NCBI GenBank assembly: GCA_028386065.3
Contig: JAKUCV010005489.1
Span: 21,443 to 85,442 of the forward strand
DNA: 64,000 bases
Source of the DNA: Turnera subulata
Lineage: Eukaryota; Streptophyta; Magnoliopsida; Malpighiales; Passifloraceae
Direction: 5' to 3'
Shown: piece by piece, positions 21,100-31,905 of the stretch
Layout of the letters: each line of letters starts with the position of its first letter
Numbering within the stretch: the stretch's first letter is position 1
Made by a program: the position numbers and the translations under genes
Notes under the pieces: model-generated
What the model was told of the DNA's origin: nothing
Seen by the model: the letters and a program-made list of their open reading frames with translations, nothing else
Databases searched by the model: none

Positions 21100-22740
21100 T
21101 TCTAAGACACTATACTATTTCGATTAATTTCTAATGTTAATAATTATTTATTAATTTACGAATTATTTTGAAATCCTAACAAATTATAGCACCAGTTAAT
21201 CCGAGTTCTAATAGTTATTAACTGTGACCACGTCAATTTTGCACTATATATAATATTATTCGGAAGATTTTACTCATATATTATGCGTAAGATTTTATAC
21301 TAATATGTTTAAAATTGTGTGGTAGAGATATTAAGTTTATTACATATTAAATTTCTAATATTGTCATTTTTATTTTCCATATATAATTAATTTTGTTGTG
21401 ATTAATTTTTCCCAACAAAATTATAGTCATAACATATTATTTGGAGCATTTTCGTCCATTGTTTCTTAAAGGGAAATATAAACTTCGTTAGATATTAACT
21501 TTTTAAAATTTTCATTTTTATTTCATTTTTATTCTCTTCCATATATATTTTTATATTACTTATTTTTATGTGATTGATTTTTAAAAATCAGAAATTGCAA
21601 TGGCTTTATTTTTTAATTATTTTATTTATCTAAATTTTAAATTTATTTTCCAAAATTTTCCTTCTTGCAAATTTGTAACAACTTTTGGGTGAAAGGAATT
21701 ATTTATTTATTTACCTTTTGGTGGATTAATTGAATTTAATTTAGGTTTACTTTCCTAATTTGGATTTTCTTTGAAATAGAATAGTGCTTAGGTGTGAAAG
21801 ATATTAAATACATACCTTTTGACTGGAGCCAACCAAGATTCCCATCACATGGTCCTAGTGAGCTGCTTCATGTTACATGGCGGGTAAATCCTGTGAAATT
21901 GAACTTCCATTTGTTTTAATATTTATTGTTATCTTTTTTTAGTTAAATTTGCAATGGTTTATTTTTTTATCCAAATATTATAATATTAATTTTTTATAAA
22001 ATAATTTATGTTATAATTTAAGTTTTTATTTATTTTTTTCATTCTATAAATTTATATTTCTGTTATCTGTAATATGAAAATTTTATTTTGTTTATAGCAT
22101 AAGAATAATAAATATTAAATTAAATTATGAAAAAAACATAAGAGGAAATAATAGTGATTTTTCTATTCATAACTTATTTATTCATATTTTGTAATTACAC
22201 ATAACAATTCATGTATTTTTATTATTTTACCTCAAATCTTCCTAATACGTATGAAAAATAATATCACTCTGGATAGGTTTTGTATATTATTATTTTTATA
22301 TAATTTTGTTTTATATAAATTAAAGGTTTATCTATAGTCATCTTTTATACTATGTTTTATTTCACTCCGTTGAATTATTAAACTTCAACATTTTTTATAA
22401 AAAAATCATATAAATTAATTTTTATTTATTTTTTGTAAGAAATTATTCTATGAGAATTTATATTCATTTTTTATTCCTTCTCTAATTTTTTATTTTTTCA
22501 TACAATTTTTATTCATCTATAATAATTAACATAAAATAATATTTTTATAAAAAATCATATAAATTAATTTTATTTATTTTCTATAGGACGTGATTCTATT
22601 TTAAATTTCGATAATTTTTTTTATAATATTACTCTATAATGCACTTGCATTTGCGCCTTTCATTTACTACCTTTACCTCCATTCCATAGAATTTATATTA
22701 ATTATTTATAATTTTTTATGCTACATGATATATTTTTAAA
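21100..22740. other. Very AT-rich, non-coding Helitron interior
   Basis: Long runs of A/T-rich sequence with repeated words such as TTTATAAAAAATCATATAAATTAATTTT (22395 and 22540 areas, broken here by small differences). No gene or structured RNA is recognised. Confidence 0.5.
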
Positions 22741-22749
22741 ATTTCATTT

Positions 22750-24030
22750 TAGTTCTCAGTTATTTCTATTTTCTAATGTCATCGTTTTGGGCTGGAAGGG
22801 TCAAACCCTAGTCGCTTCCTGTTCTTTCTTTTCTTTTCTTCTTTCTTTTTCTTCCTTCTTTCTTCCCCGCCGCTGCTGCTCAACTGCCCACGTCTCTCTC
22901 TCGTTTCGACGATCTGCTCCCGGATTCTCCTCCCTCGAATCGTGTGAATAACGGCTCAAGGCCGGATCCTTTTCCTCTTTTTCTTTGTTCCTCTTCTGTT
23001 TTCTTTTCCTTTTTCGTTTTCACTCTCTCTCCCGAAACCATCACTTCTTCACTTTCACCTCTTGCCGCCAACACCATTAACATCTCTTCTCCTTTACGCC
23101 GCTGCCATCTTCAACACGTCGCTCGCGTCACCGTGTTTTGATAGAGGCCACCATTAAGCTCGGGACTGGGCGGAGAACTCGAGGATCGATCGCCGTTCGC
23201 GGTAAGTCGTTGTTCTCATTTCTTTTTCTGTTTGGTGCTCCTCTGCTTTGCTTTGAGTTTGATGTGGCGGCGTGGGTTGTGTGTCGTGGTGGAAGTTGCA
23301 GGTCCTGTAGAGCTCTCGGGGTTTTGTTATCGCGAGGGAGGACTACAGTTTTGTGAACCCGACTCGAGGCAGTTGTGAATCATATCCGGGTAAGGGCTTG
23401 ATTCTCCAATTCTTTTCCTTTTCGTTTGGGATGGTGAAGTGTGAGTTGTTTTCGTTCTGATTTGTCGATGATGTTGTGTTGATTGTGGCTGGTCGCAGTG
23501 GTGGTGCTTGGCCGGAACTGCGTTTGGCCGTGAGTAGTGGGTTTCAGAGAGGATTCGAGGTTGGGAAGCTCGGGTTCAACTTGGAACAGAGAGTTCCGGT
23601 AAGTTTAATGCCTTTCTCCTTTCGGCTTTTCGTTTGATGCTGTGAGGATTGTGAAGTCGAGTCGTTTGTTGTTGGTGTTCGGATTGTCTTCCACTGGGAG
23701 TATTTAGGCTTGGTTTGGCTGTGAACAGATTCGGATGGATCCGGATTTGAGCAAGTTTTCCGGTAAGGATTCTAAATCTCCACTCGTTTCCTTTTCGTTT
23801 AGATGTTTGAGGTGGTCTGTATTGTTGAGTCCCGTTTTCTTTTTTCTCTGTTCTTCCCTTCCTCTTCGCCGCCGCCGCCTTTCTTCCTCACCTATCTATT
23901 GCCGCTGCTGCAAGGTGAGGGGAAGAGGGAAGGGAGCTCAGTGTGATGTGATTGAGGCTCCAATCGATCTCTGCAGCAAAGAACCTGACGAACGGTGCGC
24001 CTCCACCGAGCACGGGTGAGTCTCTCCTCT
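22750..24030 (+). other. CT-rich, leader-like sequence with repeated TTCCGGTAAG words
   Basis: This GC-richer island contrasts with its AT-rich surroundings. It begins with CAAACCCTAG and long CT-rich stretches, then carries repeated donor-like words (CCGGGTAAGG about 23387, TTCCGGTAAG about 23596, TTCCGGTAAG about 23757). Each is followed by a CT-rich stretch and a CGTTT word, giving an imperfect repeat of about 160-210 bp. The 3.1-kb LTR at 2140-5219 has a similar arrangement near 2460-3130. It may be part of a related LTR, or leader exons of a captured host gene. No product is recognised. Confidence 0.35.
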
Positions 24031-24082
24031 GTTTCCCTCTTCTTCTTCCTTCTTTTTTGTTGTTGCAGAATTGAAACTTCAT

Positions 24083-24600
24083 ATGATTCAATTATTGGCT
24101 TTGATATAAAATCAAAGTGTTTTATTATCAATACTTGAACAACAGCTGAAAAGGTTAATAACATTTTTTCAAAAACAGAATCATAACAGGTGGAACAAAC
24201 AGAAGGCTACTCTTGCCACGAACAGATTAAGGAAAGATTCAAACATATCAACCTATCAGCTAAGCATCTAGATTTAATGTGTTCTGGATTTTCAATACAC
24301 CATTATACGATTTCAATTATCAGCTTTGATATCACATCCAAGTCTCTTATTATTAATGCTTAAACAGGAGGAACTAAAAGCTAGCCAACAAAACAAATAG
24401 AAGACTACTCTAGCCACGAAAAGATTAAGGTAAGATTCAAACATATCCAGCTATCAGCTAAGCATCTAGATTTAATGTGTTCTGGGTTCTCAATACACCG
24501 TTGTACGATTTCAATTATCAGCTTGGATATCACTTCCAAGACTCTTATTATCAATGCTTGAACAGGGGGAACCAAAAGCTAGCCAACAAAACACTACCGT
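24083..24600 (+). repeat. Tandem repeat of about 200 bp, roughly 2.6 copies
   Basis: The words TTCAATTAT(T/C)(G/A)GCTT(T/G)GATATCA(C), GCTAAGCATCTAGATTTAAT and GCTAGCCAACAAAACA recur in the same order. The two fullest copies are offset by 198 bases (24308 and 24506), with a more diverged copy starting at about 24086. No coding function is apparent. Confidence 0.8.
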
Positions 24601-25304
24601 ATGAAGTTTCCCGAAGACGATTCTTATCTTGGCAGCAACAATAACACAAAACACCTACGTCAGCCAACACACAACACACAAAGAGAGGTTAAACTTGATT
24701 TGTGTCTTTCACAATTAGGCCGGGACAAACACCTGCATCACCAAGAAGGGGAAAACACAAAACCCATGGTCAGTAAACTCCTGCAAACCTTTCAACTTCG
24801 GCCACAAAAAATGCATTCATACAATCTTACCAGGATACTTACGTGTTACTTTGTGAAGCAAAACAGCACATATTCCTTCTCATTATATACTCCAGACCTG
24901 TGGCAGACTAACAACATGACCCTTGGATGGCTTCATCAATAGCCATCAATGACCTTAAAGTGCAATGAGACTCTTCACTTTCTGGAAGCTCTAACCTTGC
25001 ATCCACCAGACAACCGGCCGGGCTTCAATTGAATGTTTCCATTATTTCCATTTCTTACATTAATGTATATACTTACATACAGCTATTTCAGTTTCACAAT
25101 TTCATACATTAATGTATATACTTACATACAACTAATTACGGTTTCACATTGATTGGCCACATACAATTCATGGAACTTTTGGCCTGAAGGGAATGAAGTA
25201 AAAATGTTTCAGGTCCATTCATTAAAACAACCAAGATGTAATTGCAATTGGAAGCTTGCCACGTGGCAGCTTCACAATTGCCAGGTGTCCTCACCAAATT
25301 GAAG
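24601..25304. repeat. Unassigned Helitron interior with a short tandem duplication
   Basis: A segment of about 55 bp containing TTCATACATTAATGTATATA and TTACATACA is duplicated at about 25050-25145. TACATTAATGTA is itself a palindrome. A G-box-like CCACGTGG sits at about 25259-25266. A 113-codon open frame at 24601-24942 has no recognisable domain. Confidence 0.45.
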
Positions 25305-25305
25305 N
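25305..25305. other. Undetermined base (N) at an assembly join
   Basis: This is the only ambiguous base in the window. It falls exactly between the Helitron sequence and the second copy of the 75-bp flank, so it probably marks a stitched gap. Confidence 0.9.
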
Positions 25306-25380
25306 TTGGGCGAACATGGGGATTACCTGAAAAATAATTAGCTTAATTTACTGCTTTTTTGCTTGTGCTATACATACAAA
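25306..25380 (+). repeat. 75-bp sequence repeated exactly from 20957-21031 (right copy)
   Basis: Identical to the left flank of the Helitron, ending ...CATACAAA and continuing with TGGGAACAAA. Its continuation gives the probable pre-insertion sequence of the Helitron target. Confidence 0.95.
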
Positions 25381-26226
25381 TGGGAACAAAAGAGTTTATG
25401 GGCAGCCATAGTTTTGTTTTCGTCTCTGAGGATTTTTACCAACCCAACTGTGATGTACTGTACTGCTAGTCTGATACACACATTCTATCGTCACCGGATC
25501 GCCTACCACATACAGTCCCCAACTTAATCAACCAGTTTCTTTCATGTAGAAATTATATGCACTTTTTAACACTTTATTTCTTCCTTTTCTGTTTGTTTGG
25601 TTTCAATTTCAACTTTTTCCTTTTTTGTTTTTCCATCAGATATACAAAGTTTGGCCGTTACTATTTGGCATACCGATCCGGATCGGTTGAGCAGAACCAA
25701 ATAGTTTACCACTTGGACCACCTTGGTTTGTTGGCCCAAGAACAGAATTTTTATCTCTCAATTATTTATACACCAAAGAAGGATGGAATATTCACCAACA
25801 ATAAAAGAAAAAATGTCTAAAATTGAATACTGTGGTTTCGCAATCTTGCTAGTTCGTGTCATGTGGATGTCAATCGTAACTTCGTGGATTGTTCTTTTCT
25901 TGTAATAAAAATTAAAATCATTGGAGCACAACAAATTGGAAACAAGATGGCGGGTTAGGCGGGCTGGCCTGTTATTTATTATCATTAAACCATTTCCATT
26001 ATCAGGTTAGAATTGGATGATTTGTCCCGGCCAGAATCTAACATGATTAAGAAGGTGAACAAAGGATCTTTTTTGTGGATACATATTTTCATTAAATACA
26101 GCATCACAAAAATGAGAGAAAGAACGTATCAGTGATTGGAATTACCTACACGTGAAACTAAGAAAATTTAAAGAAAAGACAAACATAATTGAAGAGAAAT
26201 TTTATGGTTAGACTCTTTAACTTTGA
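25381..26226. other. Intergenic DNA, no gene recognised
   Basis: An 87-codon open frame at 25557-25820 shows no domain. The sequence contains a palindromic GATCCGGATC at about 25675. I see nothing else that can be named. Confidence 0.4.
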
Positions 26227-27095
26227 CTAGCCTCATACCCCGCGTATTCCCCGGGTGTCAGGTTATATCAATCCATAACTCTTAAACAAACACAATAATA
26301 AAAAAAAGAATAAAAAATATATTTAATTACTTAAATATTACAATATAATAATTTGAGCCAAATTTAATATTAAATTTTTCCTGCAATTGAAATTTTATTA
26401 TTCCAAGACCAAATTAACGGCACATTAAGTAATAAAGTTTTTATTGGTGGAACTGCTTTTTTATAGAAAGAGGTTCTATACAATTTTTTTTCTGATTCTT
26501 TCTTTTATGACCTCTATTATTTAAGTTTTTTTATTAAAATTCCTAATCATACAACCATATTTCATTAATTAGAAAATTATTGAGAGATATCATGAATAGT
26601 GACATGAAGAAAGATCAGAATCCAAATTTTAGAATAAAGCATGAAAAATTAGTCAACTACAGGCAATAAAATATATAGAAATTATTAAAAAAGAAATATA
26701 GAAAAATATAACAACAATATAAATTTAGCTAAATCAATAATAATGACTTATGAAAAAAAACCTGGAAAATTATAACACAAAGCATGGAAAATCTAAGCTA
26801 AGAAATATTTAGTTCTAAGTACGGCCGTAAAATATATGAAAATCCTCATAGAAAAAAGGAAACACCAAAAAAATAACAATATATGAGAGTGAAAGTATGG
26901 TTAATTTGTTTTCTAACTGAAAATTTTCGGAAATAAATATAGTATTGGCCAAAATAATATTAAAAAGTCAAATCCAAATAAAAAGAAAAATAAAAAAGAC
27001 ATTATAAATTACTTTTACCTATGAAATTATAAATTATTAAAAACTACAATAAAAAATCATCATAATTTATTTGAATTACCAATCTATATATATAT
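26227..27095 (-). mobile_element. Possible second Helitron 3' terminus and AT-rich body
   Basis: The sequence A^CTAG at 26226-26230, followed 7 bases later by CCCCGCG...CCGGG, resembles a degraded Helitron 3' end on the minus strand, in the same layout as 21032. The hairpin is imperfect. The following 850 bases are AT-rich and non-coding. The right boundary is not defined. Confidence 0.35.
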
Positions 27096-27200
27096 ACAAA
27101 TGTCATTGATGTATAATGTGGTCGGTCATATTTATGATCCATACCTCAGCCTCATAATATATATATATATACGACCACATTATACATCAATGACATTTGT
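27096..27200. repeat. Perfect 29-bp inverted repeat with a 47-bp loop
   Basis: The left arm 27096-27124 is the exact reverse complement of the right arm 27172-27200; both contain CATTGATGTATAATGTGG or its complement. The loop includes an AT run. The right arm touches the 3' end of the neighbouring minus-strand LINE, so it may derive from an inverted duplication at LINE integration or be a small fold-back element. A transcript would form a long hairpin. Confidence 0.9.
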
Positions 27201-28049
27201 ACTGCAAGTTTTCCAGAAACCAGCATTTCATTACTAAATAGCTTCGTTGGTTACTAATGTAATAAGAAAGAAGGATAGTCGTCATCCCACACAAATAGCT
27301 CATGGGATCAATTGCCCTCTTGTGCCAAAAGGTGGGCAACCTGATTAGTAGTTCGCTTAACATATTCAAGTTGAAAACTAACAAAAGAAGATGAAAAGGA
27401 AATAATGTCATGCATAACAAGACCAGCCAAATTTTGTGGGATAGTCATAGTCCGAATGGCCTGCACCAGGGTGAGGCAATCCGTTTCCCACACCTCCGAA
27501 GTCACACCTCGCTCTTGCGCCTGTTGAAGACCTAGAAGACCAGCAGAGCTTCCCCCAATAGAGGATCAAGGCAGCCAGACACGTTCTTACTGCCACAGAA
27601 CAGGACCCGTCCTCTAATATCGTGCGACACAAAGCCTAAACCCGACTGGGGTTCCCGAAACACAGCATCTGTGTTGAGTTTGGTCAGGCCAGTCCGAGGT
27701 GGTGTCCAGCATTGTTGGCTGTGATCTGCGACAGGAGCACCATGAGGATGAATCAGTTCATTTTCCTTTCGATAATGTTAGAAAAGAGCGGTTGTAGTGA
27801 CAACAGTTGTCCTTAGAGTGCCTGCCCCATTATTGAAGACAATTTGATTTCTCGCCTTCCATACTGCCCACAACAAGGTTGTGGCCATACTGAAAGCATC
27901 AACATTCAGACTGGCCTTGAGCTCCACCAGCCAATCACGAATACATGGAGAAACACCATTGCGGGAGAGCATGCTTGCCTGATCCAAGTGCAGTCACGAA
28001 ACAAAATAAGGCTGGTCTCCCTCTCCGCCGCACACAGCGGGCATGTAGG
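27201..28049 (-). pseudogene. LINE ORF2 C-terminal part (RNase H) and 3' end
   Basis: On the minus strand this is the downstream piece of an L1-like ORF2. It carries a zinc-finger-type region (LLWAVWKARNQIVFNN, about 27850-27800), then an RNase H-like domain with VWETDCLTLVQAI and YVKRTTNQVAHLLAQEG ending near 27308, then a short 3' tail to about 27201. Frameshifts separate the pieces. The upstream part lies at 36613-37530 and was split off by the copia insertion at 28050. Confidence 0.85.
28045..28049 (+). repeat. Left target-site duplication of the 8.6-kb copia element (GTAGG)
   Basis: GTAGG immediately precedes the left LTR and recurs at 36608-36612 after the right LTR. Confidence 0.9.
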
Positions 28050-29618
28050 TGCTAGTGTAATATGCCCAAAAGCCAATCATTGGATGATTGAATATAGTCA
28101 TGTATATACATTAAGGTTATTCTAATAAATATATTTATGTGATAAACGCTTGCACATATTTATAACCCTAGAATATTTTATATTTTTAAATGTTCCTAGT
28201 CGATTATTATTATGGATGGGTTGTAATAATAAATTAAGACTAGCGTATGTTGAGAATTATATGAGATATGAATTCTACATACGGGTACAAGTTAGAGAAC
28301 TTGTGGTCTGGACTGACCCAACATAAGAACACTACATAGAACGTTATATGATTGTCATTAGTGGTTCTTATATGTATTGTCCTTAGACCTGAGATCATCA
28401 AGGTTCCCAGCATGTGAGTCATATACTTTGATATTACTCTTGGCTATTCGTAACTGAGTAGACCTTAGTGTAATCATTGGGTATATGGTATAATGTGTAG
28501 TGGGTTTTGTATGATCAAGATGGGATTCGTCCAACCCATATAACGGGTATATTATCAGTTGGGCCTCTTGATAGAGTTGAACTGTAAATGCATGGCCATG
28601 CTCGGATTATGTGATATGGTGATATCATTAATATCCGCTTTACACAGTTAACTCGGGGATCAAGAAACTTAGATTAAACATATACGAGATTGACGTAATC
28701 CATGTCTCGTGTTTGATCTTGATAATGGGACGAAAGGACAATGACATGTTCCGAGGCATAGTGAATCAGTACCGATCTTGTCGTTTGGGTAGCAATGATG
28801 TGTTGCTAGACGCCTCTCATTGTTTATAATTGTAAATGAGTTTACAAATATTTCCAAACGTTACAAGTGCCTACAAGGTCACACACTTAGAACTGTTGAT
28901 TCGAGCTGGTGGTTAAACCGTGGTTGGACCGTGGTTCAACCAGGTATTTGAGCTAGTGGTTAGACCATAGTTGGACCATGGTTGGACCAAGTCGTTTGGG
29001 TTGGTTCGGTTCAATAGTTACCAGAATTATTGAACCTGAATTATTGTCCCAAAGGCATGAAAGGATGTGTTGTTTTATCTATATGTTGATATATATAATT
29101 GAGTTAGTGGAGACATGATCATGTAGATGATTGTGACTAAAGTATAGATAATGGAAAACGCAATTATGCATGATAAGATGTATGTATGATTGGTTGGATA
29201 TTTTCTATACTAACTAACATGTAAACATATATGGTATATATGTAAGAGTGTGAAGTAAGAGTAGATTTTAGAAGATAGCTCAACACACACACTCCTTTCT
29301 TTGAGAAAGAAAGAAAACACCACAAACACAAGTTCTAGCTCCCGGAAATCTGCAGCTAGCACTGTTGTTCGGGAGTGCTCGAGTTAGTGATCGTGAGACG
29401 GTTGCTAGCAGTCATCAACGGTTCGTGTGGATACCGTAGAGGAGTCAGATTTCTGTCCGGTTCTTGCTGATTCGTATCATCAGTTGAGTGAAAGATCTCA
29501 ACCAAACCAGGTACGAAATTTTGTTAGTCGGTTTACTCTATTTCACATGGATCCTCCATGAGTACCGGGTCTTTCTGCTACATTTTGATTGTCAAGTTTG
29601 CATGCCCGGTTACTTACA
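28050..29618 (+). repeat. 5' LTR of the 8.6-kb copia element
   Basis: Closely similar to 35050-36607 along its whole length, with scattered substitutions and an 11-bp net length difference. The clearest difference is an extra block in the GGTTGGACC-rich region near 28960. Short GTGGTT(A/G)(A/G)ACC words are repeated there. Confidence 0.93.
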
Positions 29619-29632
29619 GTGGTAGCGGAGCC
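29619..29632 (+). other. Primer-binding site of the 8.6-kb copia element
   Basis: GTGGTAGCGGAGCC directly after the LTR matches the form TGGTA(T/G)C(A/G)GAGC used by plant LTR elements primed with initiator methionine tRNA. Confidence 0.75.
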
Positions 29633-29921
29633 TCTTATGAAACGCTAAACCGAATTTGTTGTGCATATGTATGATATGCTCACGTTAATGTATGTGATAT
29701 GTTGAGTTCGATTTGGCATATGTGATATGTTGAATTTCAATTTTGTACATATGATACATGTTTAGGTTTGTGTTTGTCAAAAGTGTTTTGACAATGAACG
29801 CTTGATTTGTATGCGATATCAATCAAGGTATTCTTGGCAGTAAGTCGGATGAGTTCGACAAGGAAAAATCGATTGTCGGTTTTTGTATGGAACGATTGTC
29901 ATTCTAGTACAGCAAGGCCAA

Positions 29922-30576
29922 AACATCAATGTTTGTGAGACAAACATCGATGTTCACATGAGTTTTGCCTTGGCCGGATCTTCCAAACATCGATGTTGTA
30001 TGACAAACATCGATGTTCTAATGAAGATTGGCTTTGGCAGAATCTTGAAACATCGATGTTCAAGAGTTAAATATCGATGTTCTCATGACGAGTGGCCTTG
30101 GCAGAACTCTCAAACATCAATGTTCAAGAGTTAAACATCGATGTTCTAGAGCATTGCCAAATTAGTTTGAGATTCCAGAATTCTCAAACATCGATGTTTA
30201 CATTCAAACATAGATGTTCTTGAGTTCCAAAAGTCTCAAACATCGATGTTTAAAAGTTAGACATCGATGTTTCAAACTACTGCCAGAAATCTTAAACTTC
30301 CAGAACTTCAAGACATCGATGTTCACAAGTTAAACATCGATGTTCTTGAGCTCTGCCAAATAGTTTGGAGTTCTAGTTTCTAAAAAACATCGATGTTTAA
30401 GAGTTAAACATCGATTTTCAAGATTCAGACATCGATGTTCAAGAGTTAAACATCGATGTTCTTGAGCACTGCCAAATAGAAGGGAGAATCAGATTCTCAA
30501 AACATCGATGTTTCAAGTTAAACATCGATGTTCTTATGTAATTTTGGATTTCCAAATTTACAAAAACATCAATGTA
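29922..30576 (+). repeat. Array of 21 palindromes AACATCGATGTT phased at about 10.5 bp
   Basis: The 12-mer AACATCGATGTT is its own reverse complement. Copies start at 29922, 29943, 29986, 30006, 30049, 30070, 30113, 30134, 30187, 30207, 30239, 30260, 30312, 30333, 30386, 30407, 30428, 30449, 30501, 30521 and 30565. Twelve are perfect, eight have one mismatch and the last has two. They form ten pairs with starts 20-21 bp apart; pair-to-pair distances are 64, 63, 64, 74, 52, 73, 74, 42 and 73 bp, then 64 to the single copy. All are close to multiples of 10.5. The array lies in the untranslated leader between primer-binding site and gag. It could be a cluster of binding sites for a dimeric protein, or a multivalent RNA pairing signal. 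Confidence 0.95.
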
Positions 30577-31101
30577 TGATTTGTTGATTATATGCATGTG
30601 ATGTATGAATATAATATGTTGATGTAAATATTAAGTTCCTCTTGTGTTGCCTTCCATGATAGCACTCATCATTGCTTAGATCAACACTTGGCAGGTTTTG
30701 CCAAAGCAAGGTGCCAATGTTTATCCTAGTAAGGTGCGATGGGATAATTATAACATCCAAACTGCTTATTGTGGGTTGAACTTAACTAGGTCATCTCAAT
30801 AGGATTGAGGACTTAGAGGCAAAGAGTTTAGCTAAGTCTATGAGATAGACAAGAACAAGTGTTGTTCACTCAACTATCCAAGAGTTACATGAGATGTAAT
30901 TGACAAGAGTTGTCTACCTAAATAACTATGATGTAAGCGATCAACCAAAGCTGATTTATCTTGTAGTGAAATATGGATCTTGGCCTACTTATCATTATCT
31001 TGATTCATAGTAGGATCATCATTTAATAGAATTCCTTGTTAAATGATTTTATGTATGCATGACTCTGATTTGTGTGAGTTGATCATTGTTGTAGAGTAAT
31101 C
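30577..31101 (+). other. Leader between the palindrome array and gag
   Basis: Non-coding. It contains repeated words such as ACAAGA(A/G)(C/T)... and AGTTGTCTACC, but no long repeat or frame. It ends at the gag start codon at 31102. Confidence 0.5.
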
Positions 31102-31905
31102 ATGGCACAAAACACAAGTACACTATCATTGCGATCTGTCCTTGAGAAGGAAAAACTTAATGGGAATAACTTCCTTAAGTGGCATCGCAATTTGAGGATA
31201 GTCCTCAAACAAGAAAAGAAATTGTATGTCCTTGAAGGGTCTGTTCCTATTGAACCGGTACCTAATGCTCCTATGGCAGAAAGGGATGCTTACAAGAAGC
31301 ATATTTATGATGCATTGGATGTTGCATGCCTTATACTTGTCACCATGGACTCTAAGCTTCAGAAGCAACATGAGAACTTGGGTGCGTACGATATGATCGA
31401 ACACCTGAAAATGCTCTTTGAAGAGCAAGCTAGGCATGAGAGGTATGAGACCTCAAAGGCATTGTTCTAATGCAAGATGGCTGAGTCATCACCAGTCAGG
31501 CCTCATGTGCTCAAGATGATTGGATACATTGAGAGCCTTGAGGGTCTGGGTTTTCCTTTGCAGAAGAGTTGGCTGTTAATCTAGTCCTGCAATCGTTGTC
31601 AGATAGTTACAACCAATTTGTCATGAATTTCAATATGAATCATCTTGAAAAATCTTTGTTTGAGTTGCTTAACATGTTAGGAACTGTTGAGCAACAAATG
31701 AAGGTAAATAAATCCAACAGCATATTAATGGTTGAAAATAGCAAAGGAAAGGGAAAAAGCAAGAAGAAGAAATCTGCCAAAAAGTTTGGTTCATCTTCTT
31801 CACAAGTGCTGAAACCCAAAAGGTGGTGTTGCAAAAGAAGGACAATGTTTCCATTGCAAGAAACCTGGCCATTGGAAGTGTAACTGCCCTATTTACCTTG
31901 AAGAG
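31102..31905 (+). pseudogene. copia gag, interrupted
   Basis: The frame starts with ATG at 31102 and reads through an N-terminal copia gag domain (LNGNNFLKWHRNLRIVL near the start). A stop at 31468-31470 is followed by resumption of gag-like sequence near 31570 (LVLQSLSDSYNQFVMNFNM). A lysine-rich stretch follows. A frameshift near 31820 separates it from the zinc knuckle (CFHCKKPGHWKCNC, about 31845-31890), which binds the element's RNA in the capsid. At least one stop and one frameshift prevent a full-length Gag. Confidence 0.88.

Larger units (their letters stand above)
21032..25304 (-). mobile_element. Helitron, 3' end at left; 5' end not resolved
   Basis: Read on the minus strand, the element ends with the hairpin CCCGTG-TGTAA-CACGGG (21060-21044), then 8 bases, then CTAG at 21035-21032. 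It abuts an A of the host, with T expected on the other side. This is the canonical Helitron 3' end and A^T insertion. A second similar hairpin (CCGTG-TTACA-CACGG) lies at 21082-21096. No Rep/helicase coding is visible in about 4.3 kb, so it is non-autonomous. The right end should start with TC on the minus strand, but the N at 25305 interrupts the sequence there, so the last bases may be missing. Confidence 0.72.

Noticed and set aside
24601..24942. 113-codon open frame as a gene
   Set aside because: No domain, no splice context, and it lies within Helitron sequence next to tandem repeats.
29922..30576. CRISPR-like array (short palindromic repeats with spacers)
   Set aside because: The host is a plant, the repeats are 12 bp only, spacers vary in length from about 8 to 50 bases, and the array lies inside a copia leader. 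No cas-like gene is present.
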